A stretch of DNA of 13,704 nt from Candidatus Aerophobota bacterium (GTDB taxonomy: Bacteria > Aerophobota > Aerophobia > Aerophobales > AE-B3A): contig DAOVGK010000065.1 of NCBI GenBank assembly GCA_030672445.1, forward strand, positions 1 through 13,704. Reading direction: 5' to 3'. A program made the position numbers and the translations under genes. This document shows, in pieces, positions 1-6,288 of this stretch. The notes below the pieces were generated by a model. It had not been told where the DNA came from and did not search any database. It saw only the letters and a list, made by a program, of their open reading frames with translations. Each line of letters begins with the position of its first letter. The stretch's first letter is position 1.

Positions 1-144
1 TTTTACTGTTATGCTGAGATCAAGGATGTGTATCTGATTTCTTTCCTGATAAATGTAGAGTTTCATCTTAGGATTCCAAGCACTCCTTCGATGACCAAAA
101 TGAGCCCCAGCCTCTAATAGCTCCTTCATAGTAACTGTAGACAT
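1..144 (-). CDS. rpsB: 30S ribosomal protein S2, N-terminal part (runs off the window)
   Basis: The 48 visible codons read like the N-terminus of ribosomal protein S2, which joins the head of the small ribosomal subunit late in assembly and is needed for S1 binding. The start region holds the family signature [14 protein letters not shown], followed by WNPKM and the Y-I-Y-x-E-R-N-x-I-H-I-L-D-L block. The ATG at 142-144 is preceded by an AGGAGG ribosome binding site (154-159 on the complement) nine bases upstream. The gene begins 20 bases after the homoserine dehydrogenase stop codon, so the two are probably co-transcribed. The remaining roughly 180-200 residues lie beyond base 1. The N-terminal match is unambiguous, although no full-length check is possible. 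Confidence 0.95.
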   Translation of the reverse strand, partial: MSTVTMKELLEAGAHFGHRRSAWNPKMKLYIYQERNQIHILDLSITVK

Positions 145-164
145 TTGTTTCTGCCTCCTAATGG

Positions 165-1439
165 CTAGAAAATTCCTTGTTCTACTCGAATCAGCAAGGA
201 TTTTCCCCTTACTATAGTTAAATTATCTATTTTACGAAGGGCATCCTGGATATCGTCTTCTCTTGCCCGATGGGTAAGGATTATTACCGGCACCACCCCT
301 GGTGGTTTTTTATTTTCTCCTTTTTGCAGGACCGACTTAATGCTTATATTATGATCACCTAAAATTCCAGAAATTTTTGCTAAAACCCCCACCTCATCCA
401 GAGCATTAAATCTTAAATAATACTTGGTCTTTATCTCCCCCATTTTTTTAAAGGCCAGATATCTCTTCGGTTGAGGATAGATTAACTTCCTTCCCCGGGC
501 TACGCTAACTAAATCTTCTAGAATTGCTGTGGCAGTAGGGTATTTACCGGCTCCCGGTGCCTGCATTCCTATCTCTACTCCTACTTCGTCCCGTAGCTCG
601 ACTCCATTCTCTATCCCATCCAGACGAGCTAGACCTCGTCCCCACGGCAGAAGAGCAGGATGGACACGAGCCTCCAGCTCACTGGCTTCTCTTTTGGCAA
701 TAGCTAGAAGTTTAATTCTATATCCCAATTCTTTTGCAAAGATAATATCTTGGTGGGAGATCCTTCTAATCCCTTCTATAAAAAGAGAATCTAACGGAGG
801 AAAATAACCCAGGGCTAAACCAAGTAGAACAATTAGTTTATGAGCAGTATCGTAACCATCAATATCATCTGAAGGATTCTTCTCAGCATAACCAATTTCC
901 TGAGCTTTCTTGAGAATGGGAGAAAAATCTTCGCCTTTTTTTTCCATCTCTGTCAAAATATAGTTGCAAGTCCCGTTAAAGATACCAATCAATTTCTCGA
1001 ACTGGAAAGGTGAGGAAATTAAACTTTCTATAAGACGATAAGCAGCAATGTTAGATGCTCTCACTCCTAGATAACACCCGCTGTCCAGCGCTTGCTTGAA
1101 AATCTCACTCCCGGCTTGGGCCAGGAGAGCCTTGTTAGCGGTAATTACATTCTTACCCCTTTTTAGAGCTTCTAAAATTATTTCTTTAGCTGGATCTATC
1201 CCCCCCATCACCTCCACCACCGTATCAATCTTAGGATCAGCCAAGATTTCCCTAGGATCTGCAGTCAATCGATACAAAGGAACCGGGACAGGTCTTTTTT
1301 TATCCAGGTGCTTGACCGCAATCTTTTCCAGGACAAACTTATGGTGGTCTTTCCCCTTTTTTCTTGACAAAAGCTCAATTACTCCTCCTCCCACCGTACC
1401 TAGTCCAAATAAACCCAGGTGAACTACCTTCTCCTTCAT
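165..1439 (-). CDS. hom: Homoserine dehydrogenase with C-terminal ACT domain, unusual active-site-proximal motif
   Basis: The product resembles homoserine dehydrogenase, which reduces aspartate semialdehyde to homoserine with NAD(P)H on the way to threonine and methionine. An N-terminal Rossmann motif GLFGLGTVG, the ITANKALLA strand, the [11 protein letters not shown] motif and the catalytic segment GYAE...[10 protein letters not shown] are all visible. They are followed by a C-terminal ACT domain (about the last 85 residues), a common site of threonine feedback control. The highly conserved [YF]EAxVxGxIP stretch is replaced by [10 protein letters not shown], so the family's cation-binding glutamate is lost. 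I place the start at the ATG at 1437-1439 (AAGGGA seven bases upstream, [12 protein letters not shown] as usual for the family). A TTG at 1488-1490, with AAAAGG before it and abutting the upstream stop, would add 17 residues. It lies between the phasin-like gene and rpsB. Confidence 0.88.
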   Translation of the reverse strand: MKEKVVHLGLFGLGTVGGGVIELLSRKKGKDHHKFVLEKIAVKHLDKKRPVPVPLYRLTADPREILADPKIDTVVEVMGGIDPAKEIILEALKRGKNVITANKALLAQAGSEIFKQALDSGCYLGVRASNIAAYRLIESLISSPFQFEKLIGIFNGTCNYILTEMEKKGEDFSPILKKAQEIGYAEKNPSDDIDGYDTAHKLIVLLGLALGYFPPLDSLFIEGIRRISHQDIIFAKELGYRIKLLAIAKREASELEARVHPALLPWGRGLARLDGIENGVELRDEVGVEIGMQAPGAGKYPTATAILEDLVSVARGRKLIYPQPKRYLAFKKMGEIKTKYYLRFNALDEVGVLAKISGILGDHNISIKSVLQKGENKKPPGVVPVIILTHRAREDDIQDALRKIDNLTIVRGKSLLIRVEQGIF

Positions 1440-1491
1440 CACTAAATCCCTTTTGCCCGAGATAGTATCATAGCTGTCTTTGCCTGTCAAA

Positions 1492-1788
1492 TTAACCTTT
1501 TCTCTTTTTCTCCAAAGTCGCTATCCTCTTTTCCAATTTCTGGATATCATTCTTGGTAGCTACATTCATTTGAGAAAGCATATTTTCCACTTTCTCCCTT
1601 ATTTTTCCTTCTATCTCTTTTTTCTTTTCCTCGCCTTTCTCAATTATCTCTGTCAAAAGCTCCTTTTTTCCCTTCTGAGTGATCTCTCCCTCTTTAGTCA
1701 ATTCTTCTATAAATTTCACAATCTTCTCCTCAGTAAGGACCAGAATTCCCAGGCCTGATAACAAAAACTTACCTAACAGGCTTTCCAT
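1492..1788 (-). CDS. Phasin-like coiled-coil protein (polyhydroxyalkanoate granule/regulator family)
   Basis: This small protein of about 98 residues has a short hydrophobic N-terminus (roughly LLGKFLLSGLGILVLT), a lysine- and glutamate-rich helical middle, and a C-terminal coiled coil (NDIQKLEKRIATLEKK). That layout resembles the small phasin-like proteins annotated as polyhydroxyalkanoate synthesis regulators. No granule synthesis gene is visible here, so its actual role is unknown; it may simply be a helical scaffold or membrane-associated protein. Two ATG codons are adjacent (1786-1788 and 1789-1791). An AGAGGTGAG ribosome binding site sits too close to the first, so the second is the better start. 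It is the first gene of the operon that continues into hom and rpsB, and has its own promoter at 1853-1880. Confidence 0.65.
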   Translation of the reverse strand: MESLLGKFLLSGLGILVLTEEKIVKFIEELTKEGEITQKGKKELLTEIIEKGEEKKKEIEGKIREKVENMLSQMNVATKNDIQKLEKRIATLEKKRKG

Positions 1789-1852
1789 CATCTCACCTCT
1801 TTACCTCTTTTTATGAATTTTCAAAATCTTCGGGTTTTCTCCTTCTTTGTTT

Positions 1853-1880
1853 ATTATACAAAAAGTTCGCCAAAGGTCAA
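1853..1880 (-). promoter_or_regulatory. Sigma-70-type promoter for the phasin-like/hom/rpsB operon
   Basis: On the complement there is a TTGACC -35 box (1875-1880), a 16-base spacer and a perfect TATAAT -10 box (1853-1858), about 65 bases upstream of the phasin-like start codon. It is back to back with the promoter for yidD, with 25 bases between the two -35 boxes. The call is from sequence match only. Confidence 0.75.
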
Positions 1881-1905
1881 AGCTAATGCGATCAACCTCC
1901 ATCAC

Positions 1906-1935
1906 TTGACAAAGAGAGATAAAGTAAAGTATAAT
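1906..1935 (+). promoter_or_regulatory. Sigma-70-type promoter for yidD-yidC-mnmE
   Basis: TTGACA (1906-1911), an 18-base spacer and TATAAT (1930-1935) form a near-consensus promoter. Transcription would start near 1942, only about 13 bases before the first yidD ATG. That makes the leader very short or points to a later start codon. Confidence 0.8.
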
Positions 1936-1954
1936 AAGATCAAGGGGAAGTGAA

Positions 1955-2197
1955 ATGTACGCTCACAATTGGCTGGGTGTGATGGGAGTTAGAAAAATGG
2001 GGATAGGAGCAATAATCTTTTATCAACTATGCATCTCTCCATTTCTTCCTCCCTCCTGCAGGTTTTATCCTACCTGCTCAGATTACTGCCGAAAGGCTAT
2101 AGAAAAATACGGTTTGTTGAAGGGAAGCTGGCTGGCTATAAAGAGGCTCATAAGGTGCCATCCCTTCAACCCAGGGGGCTATGATCCGCTAAACTAA
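1955..2197 (+). CDS. yidD: Membrane protein insertion efficiency factor YidD
   Basis: YidD is a small, membrane-associated protein that assists YidC-dependent insertion of inner-membrane proteins. The family core is complete: [20 protein letters not shown] with its cysteines, followed by [25 protein letters not shown] and NPGGYDP near the C-terminus. Family members usually begin only about ten residues before FYQ, so the ATG at 1997 ([10 protein letters not shown], with GGGAG upstream) or the one at 1982 are credible alternative starts. The ATG at 1955 is preceded by AAGGGGAAG and follows the promoter by a very short leader. yidC begins 12 bases after the stop. Usually rpmH and rnpA precede yidD; neither is visible here. 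Confidence 0.93.
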   Translation: MYAHNWLGVMGVRKMGIGAIIFYQLCISPFLPPSCRFYPTCSDYCRKAIEKYGLLKGSWLAIKRLIRCHPFNPGGYDPLN

Positions 2198-2209
2198 GAG
2201 GGAGAACTT

Positions 2210-3712
2210 ATGGAGAAAAATATTATTCTAGCTATTGTGTTATCAGTGTTGGTGGTGGTGGTCTGGACTTTTATCTTTCGCCAGACTGCCCCACCGAAAG
2301 AAGAAAGAAGACCTTCGCCGGCTCAAGAGGAAAGAATTCCTCTTCCCCGAATTCCACTGTCCCCGGAGGCAGTTGAGGAATTGGTTCTAGAAAACGATTA
2401 TTTGAAAGTTACCTTTGTCTCCAGAGGAGCCAGGATCAAGTCCTGGTATCTAAAGAGCTCTAAGAAAGAGTTAATAGCTTATGAGAGGTTTGGTTTGGGT
2501 TTAAATCTATTCTTACCGGAAGGGATGGAAATAGATCTAGATGGAAAGAACTTTCAGTCCACATTGGATGAAACCGCGAAAAAAGCCGTCTTTGAGTGGC
2601 AGGATAGCGAAAGAGGATTTAAGATAGTTAAAACCTTTCAACTTTCCCAGGAAGGAGAATATGGACTGTGCGTCATTGAAACTGAAGATCTTCCTCTAGG
2701 CAGCGAATACCACCTGACCTGGCCCAAAGGTATCGGAACCAAAGGCAACAATATAGAACAACTGGTTTTTTTCAAGGGGCAGCTTCAAGAACAATTCAAG
2801 CAAGGAACCAGACAGGATTACGGTCGGGGAGTAAAATGGATGGGGCTGCGGCAAAAGAAGGACCTGATCGTGATACTTGCCTCTCTCAACCAACCCCTGG
2901 GGGGGATGTTTAAAGATGATTATTGGGGGCTCAGGGATGAGCGACGCCAAAGTAGATGGATAATCTATGCCGGTCCGGGGAATGTCTTCAAAGTCAGATT
3001 AGCTAACCAAGTAATAAAAAAGTTAATTGGACAGGATTATCATCTATCTTCTGCAGTTAAAGTCAGTACCTGGGGCTATCTTTCCGTGGGGCTAGGAAAC
3101 GTTCTTCTCTTCTTTTACAGCTTCACTCATAACTATGGATTAGCCATCATTCTTTTAACTCTTCTCATTTATGGAGCTTTGTCTCCTCTAACTTTCAAGC
3201 AGTTTGAATCCATGCAGAGAATGCAAGTTGTGCAGCCTGAACTAAAGGCTATTCAAAAGAAATTCAAGAGTGATCCTAAGCGGCTGCAGATAGAGATGAT
3301 GAAGGTGTATAAAAAGCATAAGATTAATCCTATGGCCGGATGCCTTCCTATGTTAGTTCAACTACCCATTATCTTTGTCCTCTACCGGGTTCTTCTTAAT
3401 TTCCCTTTTTCCGAAAATCCCTCCTTTTTGTGGATAAAGGACCTGGGTAAGCCCAATATTCCTCTGCTTTTAGCTCTAGGAGGAGCCATGTTTCTCCAGC
3501 AGAGAATCTCCCGAAAGGCCCAACCGGCTGCTCAACAGGAAGGGATGGCTAAAATGATGCAGTTTTTCCCCATTTTTATTATAGTCATGTTATGGTCACT
3601 TCCTTCCGGGGTAATGGTCTACTGGTTTACCTCTACTCTTGTCTCTATAGCTCAGCAGTTTTTCATTACCAGAAGACGGGTCCTACCGAGCCCGGCTAAG
3701 GTAGGAAGATGA
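2210..3712 (+). CDS. yidC: Membrane protein insertase YidC (long, P1-containing form)
   Basis: YidC inserts and folds inner-membrane proteins, alone or with the Sec translocon. This 500-residue protein has one N-terminal membrane segment (about residues 4-23), a proline- and charge-rich linker, a large periplasmic P1 domain (about 55-285), and a five-helix insertase core (about 288-488). In the core LSPLTFKQ, a cytoplasmic coiled-coil hairpin (VQPELKAIQKKFK), INPMAGCLPMLVQLPI and PSGVMVYW are conserved. The large P1 domain is typical of diderm bacteria. Tyr321 occupies the position of the conserved groove arginine (Arg366 in E. coli). A GGGAG ribosome binding site precedes the ATG, and the stop overlaps the mnmE start by four bases (ATGA), indicating translational coupling. 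Confidence 0.96.
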   Translation: MEKNIILAIVLSVLVVVVWTFIFRQTAPPKEERRPSPAQEERIPLPRIPLSPEAVEELVLENDYLKVTFVSRGARIKSWYLKSSKKELIAYERFGLGLNLFLPEGMEIDLDGKNFQSTLDETAKKAVFEWQDSERGFKIVKTFQLSQEGEYGLCVIETEDLPLGSEYHLTWPKGIGTKGNNIEQLVFFKGQLQEQFKQGTRQDYGRGVKWMGLRQKKDLIVILASLNQPLGGMFKDDYWGLRDERRQSRWIIYAGPGNVFKVRLANQVIKKLIGQDYHLSSAVKVSTWGYLSVGLGNVLLFFYSFTHNYGLAIILLTLLIYGALSPLTFKQFESMQRMQVVQPELKAIQKKFKSDPKRLQIEMMKVYKKHKINPMAGCLPMLVQLPIIFVLYRVLLNFPFSENPSFLWIKDLGKPNIPLLLALGGAMFLQQRISRKAQPAAQQEGMAKMMQFFPIFIIVMLWSLPSGVMVYWFTSTLVSIAQQFFITRRRVLPSPAKVGR

Positions 3713-5094
3713 GTCTGGAAGATACTATTGCCGCTCTTTCCACCCCGGTAGGAGAATCTGGCATCGGGATTGTGCGAATGAGTGGAGGGAGGTCTTTTTC
3801 GATAGCCAAGAAGATTTTCCGACCTCCCCGGGGAAAGAAGATTGACTGGACTTCCTCCTTTAGAACCCACTATGGATGGATAGTTGACCCTGAGACCGGA
3901 AAGCCTGTGGATGAGGTATTGCTTACCTTAATGCGAGCTCCTAAAACCTATACCCGAGAAGACATACTAGAAATTAACTGTCATGGAGGCCCAATTCCTT
4001 TAAGGAAGACCCTCAAACTCACCCTAAAATTTGGGGCTCGTCTGGCTGAACCAGGTGAATTCACCAAAAGAGCCTTCTTGAAGGGGAGAATCGATCTTTC
4101 TCAGGCAGAGAGTGTGTTAGACATAGTTGAAGCAAACACAGAGAAAGATTTAGAGATAGCCCTTAATCAGCTGAATGGAGACCTATCCAGCAAGATTAAT
4201 GGAATTAAGAAAGAAATGGTTGATCTTCTCTCATATTTGGAGGCAGAGATAGACTTTGGCTATGAGGATATTGCGCCGCTATCGAAAAAAGAGAAAAAGA
4301 GCCGGCTCAAGCATATTCTTATGATGATTGATTCTCTGTTAGAAATCGGTAAGACAAGCAGAATCTACCGACAGGGTTTAAAGGCGGTAATTATAGGAAG
4401 AGCCAACGTAGGTAAATCAAGTCTTTTGAACACTCTTCTTCAGAAGGAAAGAGCCATCGTTAGTTATACCCCTGGAACCACCCGTGATACCATAGAAGAG
4501 ATGATCATCATCAAAGGATTCCCTTTATGGATAATTGATACGGCAGGACTCAGAGAGGTTAAGAGCCAGGTCGAAAAAGAAGCAGTGAGAAGAACTCGTT
4601 CCAAAATTGAGGAGGCTAATATAATATTGCTAATAGTGGATGGGAGTTGCCCTCTGAGTCAAGAAGACGAGTCTATTTTTAGAGGAATAGAAAAGATGAA
4701 GACATTGGTGGTTATAAATAAGGTGGATCTACCCCAGAAAGTTGACAAGGAAAGAATTAGATATTTTTTCCCCTGCCAGAGAATGGTGGAGATTTCGGCA
4801 ACTCAAGAGATTAATCTAGCCCAACTCAAAGAGAAAATAGCTAACTTTGCTCTAGAGGAAGCTACTCTTCCTACTTCTAACCTCCTTATCATAAACCTCA
4901 GACAACAATGCGCTCTTGAACAGGCAAAACAAAATGTAAATAGGGCACTCGATGGCTTAAGGGAGGAATTTTCGGAGGAATTAATAGCCTTTGATTTGAA
5001 AGAAGGGATCTCCCGGCTGGGAGAGATTACTGGAGAAGTGGTAACTGACAAGATCCTGGATCAAATCTTCTCTCATTTTTGCATCGGGAAATAG
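3709..5094 (+). CDS. mnmE: tRNA uridine-5-carboxymethylaminomethyl modification GTPase MnmE
   Basis: MnmE (TrmE), with MnmG, modifies the wobble uridine of several tRNAs. The protein is 461 residues, the usual length. The N-terminal dimerisation/formyl-THF-binding domain carries STPVGESGIGIVRMSG and the AEPGEFTKRAFLKGRIDL motif. The inserted G domain has G1 GRANVGKSS (230-238), G2 GTTRD (256-260), G3 DTAG (277-280) and G4 NKVD (337-340). The C-terminus ends in the obligatory FCIGK with the modification cysteine. The start ATG overlaps the yidC stop, so both are probably co-translated. It is the last plus-strand gene before the convergent L34-like gene, whose stop lies 11 bases away. All diagnostic residues are present. 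Confidence 0.97.
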   Translation: MSLEDTIAALSTPVGESGIGIVRMSGGRSFSIAKKIFRPPRGKKIDWTSSFRTHYGWIVDPETGKPVDEVLLTLMRAPKTYTREDILEINCHGGPIPLRKTLKLTLKFGARLAEPGEFTKRAFLKGRIDLSQAESVLDIVEANTEKDLEIALNQLNGDLSSKINGIKKEMVDLLSYLEAEIDFGYEDIAPLSKKEKKSRLKHILMMIDSLLEIGKTSRIYRQGLKAVIIGRANVGKSSLLNTLLQKERAIVSYTPGTTRDTIEEMIIIKGFPLWIIDTAGLREVKSQVEKEAVRRTRSKIEEANIILLIVDGSCPLSQEDESIFRGIEKMKTLVVINKVDLPQKVDKERIRYFFPCQRMVEISATQEINLAQLKEKIANFALEEATLPTSNLLIINLRQQCALEQAKQNVNRALDGLREEFSEELIAFDLKEGISRLGEITGEVVTDKILDQIFSHFCIGK

Positions 5095-5105
5095 TAGTTG
5101 GCCTA

Positions 5106-5219
5106 TTAAGAAATTCGTTTTCTTTTTTTCCTTCGCTTAGCTTTAATGATCCTACTTGACCGGTTACGGTAGCCTACCCGCTTTCGATTAGACAGGTGTT
5201 TCCTTCCATACTGAGCCAT
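5106..5219 (-). CDS. 37-residue highly basic protein, ribosomal protein L34-like (divergent, shortened)
   Basis: The complement encodes 37 residues beginning MAQYGRKHLSNRKRVGYRNR and ending in a run of Lys and Arg (KAKRRKKRKRIS). A strong GAGGAG ribosome binding site lies three bases before the ATG (5217-5219), which argues that this is a real gene. The order SNRKR, then G-[YF]-R-x-R, then R-[IV]-[IL]-x-x-[KR]-R-[RK], then a basic C-terminus ending in R-[IL] matches the layout of bacterial ribosomal protein L34. The match requires deletion of about six residues of the usual MATKNG-type linker. L34 is normally the head of the rpmH-rnpA-yidD-yidC-mnmE cluster; here the gene sits at the far end, on the opposite strand. 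It could instead be another small rRNA-binding protein. Confidence 0.5.
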   Translation of the reverse strand: MAQYGRKHLSNRKRVGYRNRSSRIIKAKRRKKRKRIS

Positions 5220-5249
5220 TGTCTCCTCGCTATCTCATTTTGCCTAAGA

Positions 5250-5337
5250 GAAAACTTATCAGGGGTTAGCCAGAAGTCCTTTTTCATTGACCACTGCTCA
5301 CCGATCCCTAATCCCTGATTTAGCAGATGAAGTTTTC
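5250..5337. promoter_or_regulatory. Long two-part inverted repeat in the leader of the L34-like gene
   Basis: GAAAACTT (5250-5257) pairs perfectly with AAGTTTTC (5330-5337). The adjacent ATCAGGGGTTAG (5258-5269) pairs with CTAATCCCTGAT (5308-5319) with one G.T pair on the plus strand (A.C on the minus strand). This gives about 20 stem pairs interrupted by a ten-base bulge (5320-5329) on one side, enclosing a 38-base loop. CTGCT and AGCAG inside the same stretch could form a competing pairing. It occupies the 140-base gap between the Mth938-type gene and the L34-like gene, so on the minus strand it would be a 5' leader about 30 bases upstream of the start codon. It may be an autoregulatory leader, an RNA processing site or a terminator-like block. 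No known RNA family is recognised. Confidence 0.5.
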
Positions 5338-5359
5338 CATTGAAGACCGTCTTTCAGAC

Positions 5360-5698
5360 CTAGCAGGTTAAGTGAAGAGCTGCGATCGTTTTCTTCGTTT
5401 TACAGAGCTGGTTATAGATCTGGCAGGCTGATGGGGTAGGTTTCACTCTTATCTCTATCCCCCGTGACTGAACCCACTCTTGGGTAGTAGCAGGAATTCT
5501 CATTAGTCCAGGATTTCCTGTACCAATAACGAGAACTTCTGGATTCTGCTTTACTACCTCTTTTAAATCTTCAGGCAGGAGCAGATGTCCCTCTTTTCTC
5601 CACCAATGATCATCTATTTTATCTGGATAGATGATTACATCAGAGGTATATCGCTTTCCATCTATGATAATATGCCCAAATTGGTAAGAATCAATCAT
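5360..5698 (-). CDS. Mth938-like (NDUFAF3/DUF498 family) domain protein
   Basis: The 112-residue protein matches the single-domain Mth938-like family. It opens with a FGHIIIDGKRYTSDVIIYPD strand pair, followed by WWRKEGHLL and the diagnostic VLVIGTGNPGLMRIP loop. After that come a segment on intermediate helices (TPSACQIYNQL) and a short C-terminus. Eukaryotic relatives assist assembly of respiratory complex I, while the bacterial members have no settled biochemical role. The ATG at 5696-5698 has only a weak purine-rich upstream signal. The gene lies 79 bases downstream of HU on the same strand, separated by a strong hairpin, and 140 bases before the L34-like gene. It may be read through from the HU promoter. 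Confidence 0.85.
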   Translation of the reverse strand: MIDSYQFGHIIIDGKRYTSDVIIYPDKIDDHWWRKEGHLLLPEDLKEVVKQNPEVLVIGTGNPGLMRIPATTQEWVQSRGIEIRVKPTPSACQIYNQLCKTKKTIAALHLTC

Positions 5699-5728
5699 TT
5701 TTGACTTTCTAAGATTCTCTTAAAGGGA

Positions 5729-5759
5729 AGCTAAGGGAGTGAAATAATCTCCCTTAGCT
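5729..5759 (-). terminator. Perfect 11-bp hairpin after the HU gene
   Basis: AGCTAAGGGAG (5729-5739) and CTCCCTTAGCT (5749-5759) form a perfect 11-bp stem with a nine-base loop, 18 bases beyond the HU stop codon. On the HU strand the stem is followed by TCCCTTTAAGAG rather than a clean U run. It may therefore be a weak terminator, or a 3' stabilising/attenuating hairpin that leaves read-through into the next gene. Confidence 0.6.
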
Positions 5760-5777
5760 CCTCAGCGGTTTTTTTGG

Positions 5778-6050
5778 TTACGCTACCGCTTCCCTCAGGC
5801 TTCTTCCAGGTTTAAACTTAGGTACATCTTTGGCCGGGATACTTATCCTGGCTCTAGTCTGAGGATTCACGCCCTGACGGGCTTTTCTCCTCTGTACCTG
5901 AAATGTACCAAAACCAACCAAAGTAACCTTTCCCCCTCTAGCCAGAGAGTTAGTAATTGCTGAAGTCATGGCATCCACAACGTTATTTACATCTTTCTTG
6001 GCTAACCCTACCTCAGCAGCCACCGCCTCTACTAATTCGGCTTTATTCAT
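5778..6050 (-). CDS. HU family DNA-binding protein
   Basis: This 90-residue protein is a standard HU-type histone-like protein, which dimerises, bends DNA and compacts the nucleoid. The N-terminal helical dimerisation part starts MNKAELVEAVA. The V-T-L-V-G-F-G-T-F hinge follows, and the DNA-binding arm contains the R-x-x-x-x-x-N-P-Q-T motif seen as RQGVNPQTRARISIPA. The protein ends with VPKFKPGRSLREAV. A near-perfect ribosome binding site (AAAGGAGGTGA, complement of 6057-6067) sits seven bases before the ATG at 6048-6050, suiting an abundant protein. It has its own promoter at 6158-6186 and a strong hairpin after the stop. Whether it is HU rather than IHF cannot be decided from the sequence; the length and lone-gene context favour HU. 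Confidence 0.96.
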   Translation of the reverse strand: MNKAELVEAVAAEVGLAKKDVNNVVDAMTSAITNSLARGGKVTLVGFGTFQVQRRKARQGVNPQTRARISIPAKDVPKFKPGRSLREAVA

Positions 6051-6157
6051 CCTATCTCACCTCCTTTGCGCATTTTTCAATTCTGATCCAAATTTCAATC
6101 GACCCTATAAAATCGCTTCTAATAAAGGATTATAAAGATGCTATTTTTCAGTTTGTG

Positions 6158-6186
6158 AATATAGCACAAGGAGAGAAATTCGTCAA
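6158..6186 (-). promoter_or_regulatory. Sigma-70-type promoter for the HU gene
   Basis: On the complement TTGACG (6181-6186), a spacer of exactly 17 bases and TATATT (6158-6163) form a good promoter, giving an HU leader of roughly 100 bases. It is divergent from the nusB-fusion promoter, with 32 bases between the -35 boxes. Confidence 0.75.
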
Positions 6187-6218
6187 GTCCCCGAAATGAG
6201 TAGGACTAACATTGGAAG

Positions 6219-6247
6219 TTGACAAAATTAAGGATATACGGTATTTT
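6219..6247 (+). promoter_or_regulatory. Sigma-70-type promoter for the NusB-nucleotidyltransferase fusion gene
   Basis: TTGACA (6219-6224), a 17-base spacer and TATTTT (6242-6247) lie 41 bases upstream of the ATG. A second TTGACA occurs at 6256-6261 but has no convincing -10 at the right distance. Confidence 0.7.
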
Positions 6248-6288
6248 GAAACCATTGACAACAAATAACCGGGCAAGGATTTTCAGAG

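Noticed and set aside
5220..5359. A tRNA, SRP RNA or tmRNA in the structured gap
   Set aside because: Checked for the SRP GGTCAGG...GGAAGG motifs, T-arm and CCA signatures; none is present. Only the inverted repeat remains.
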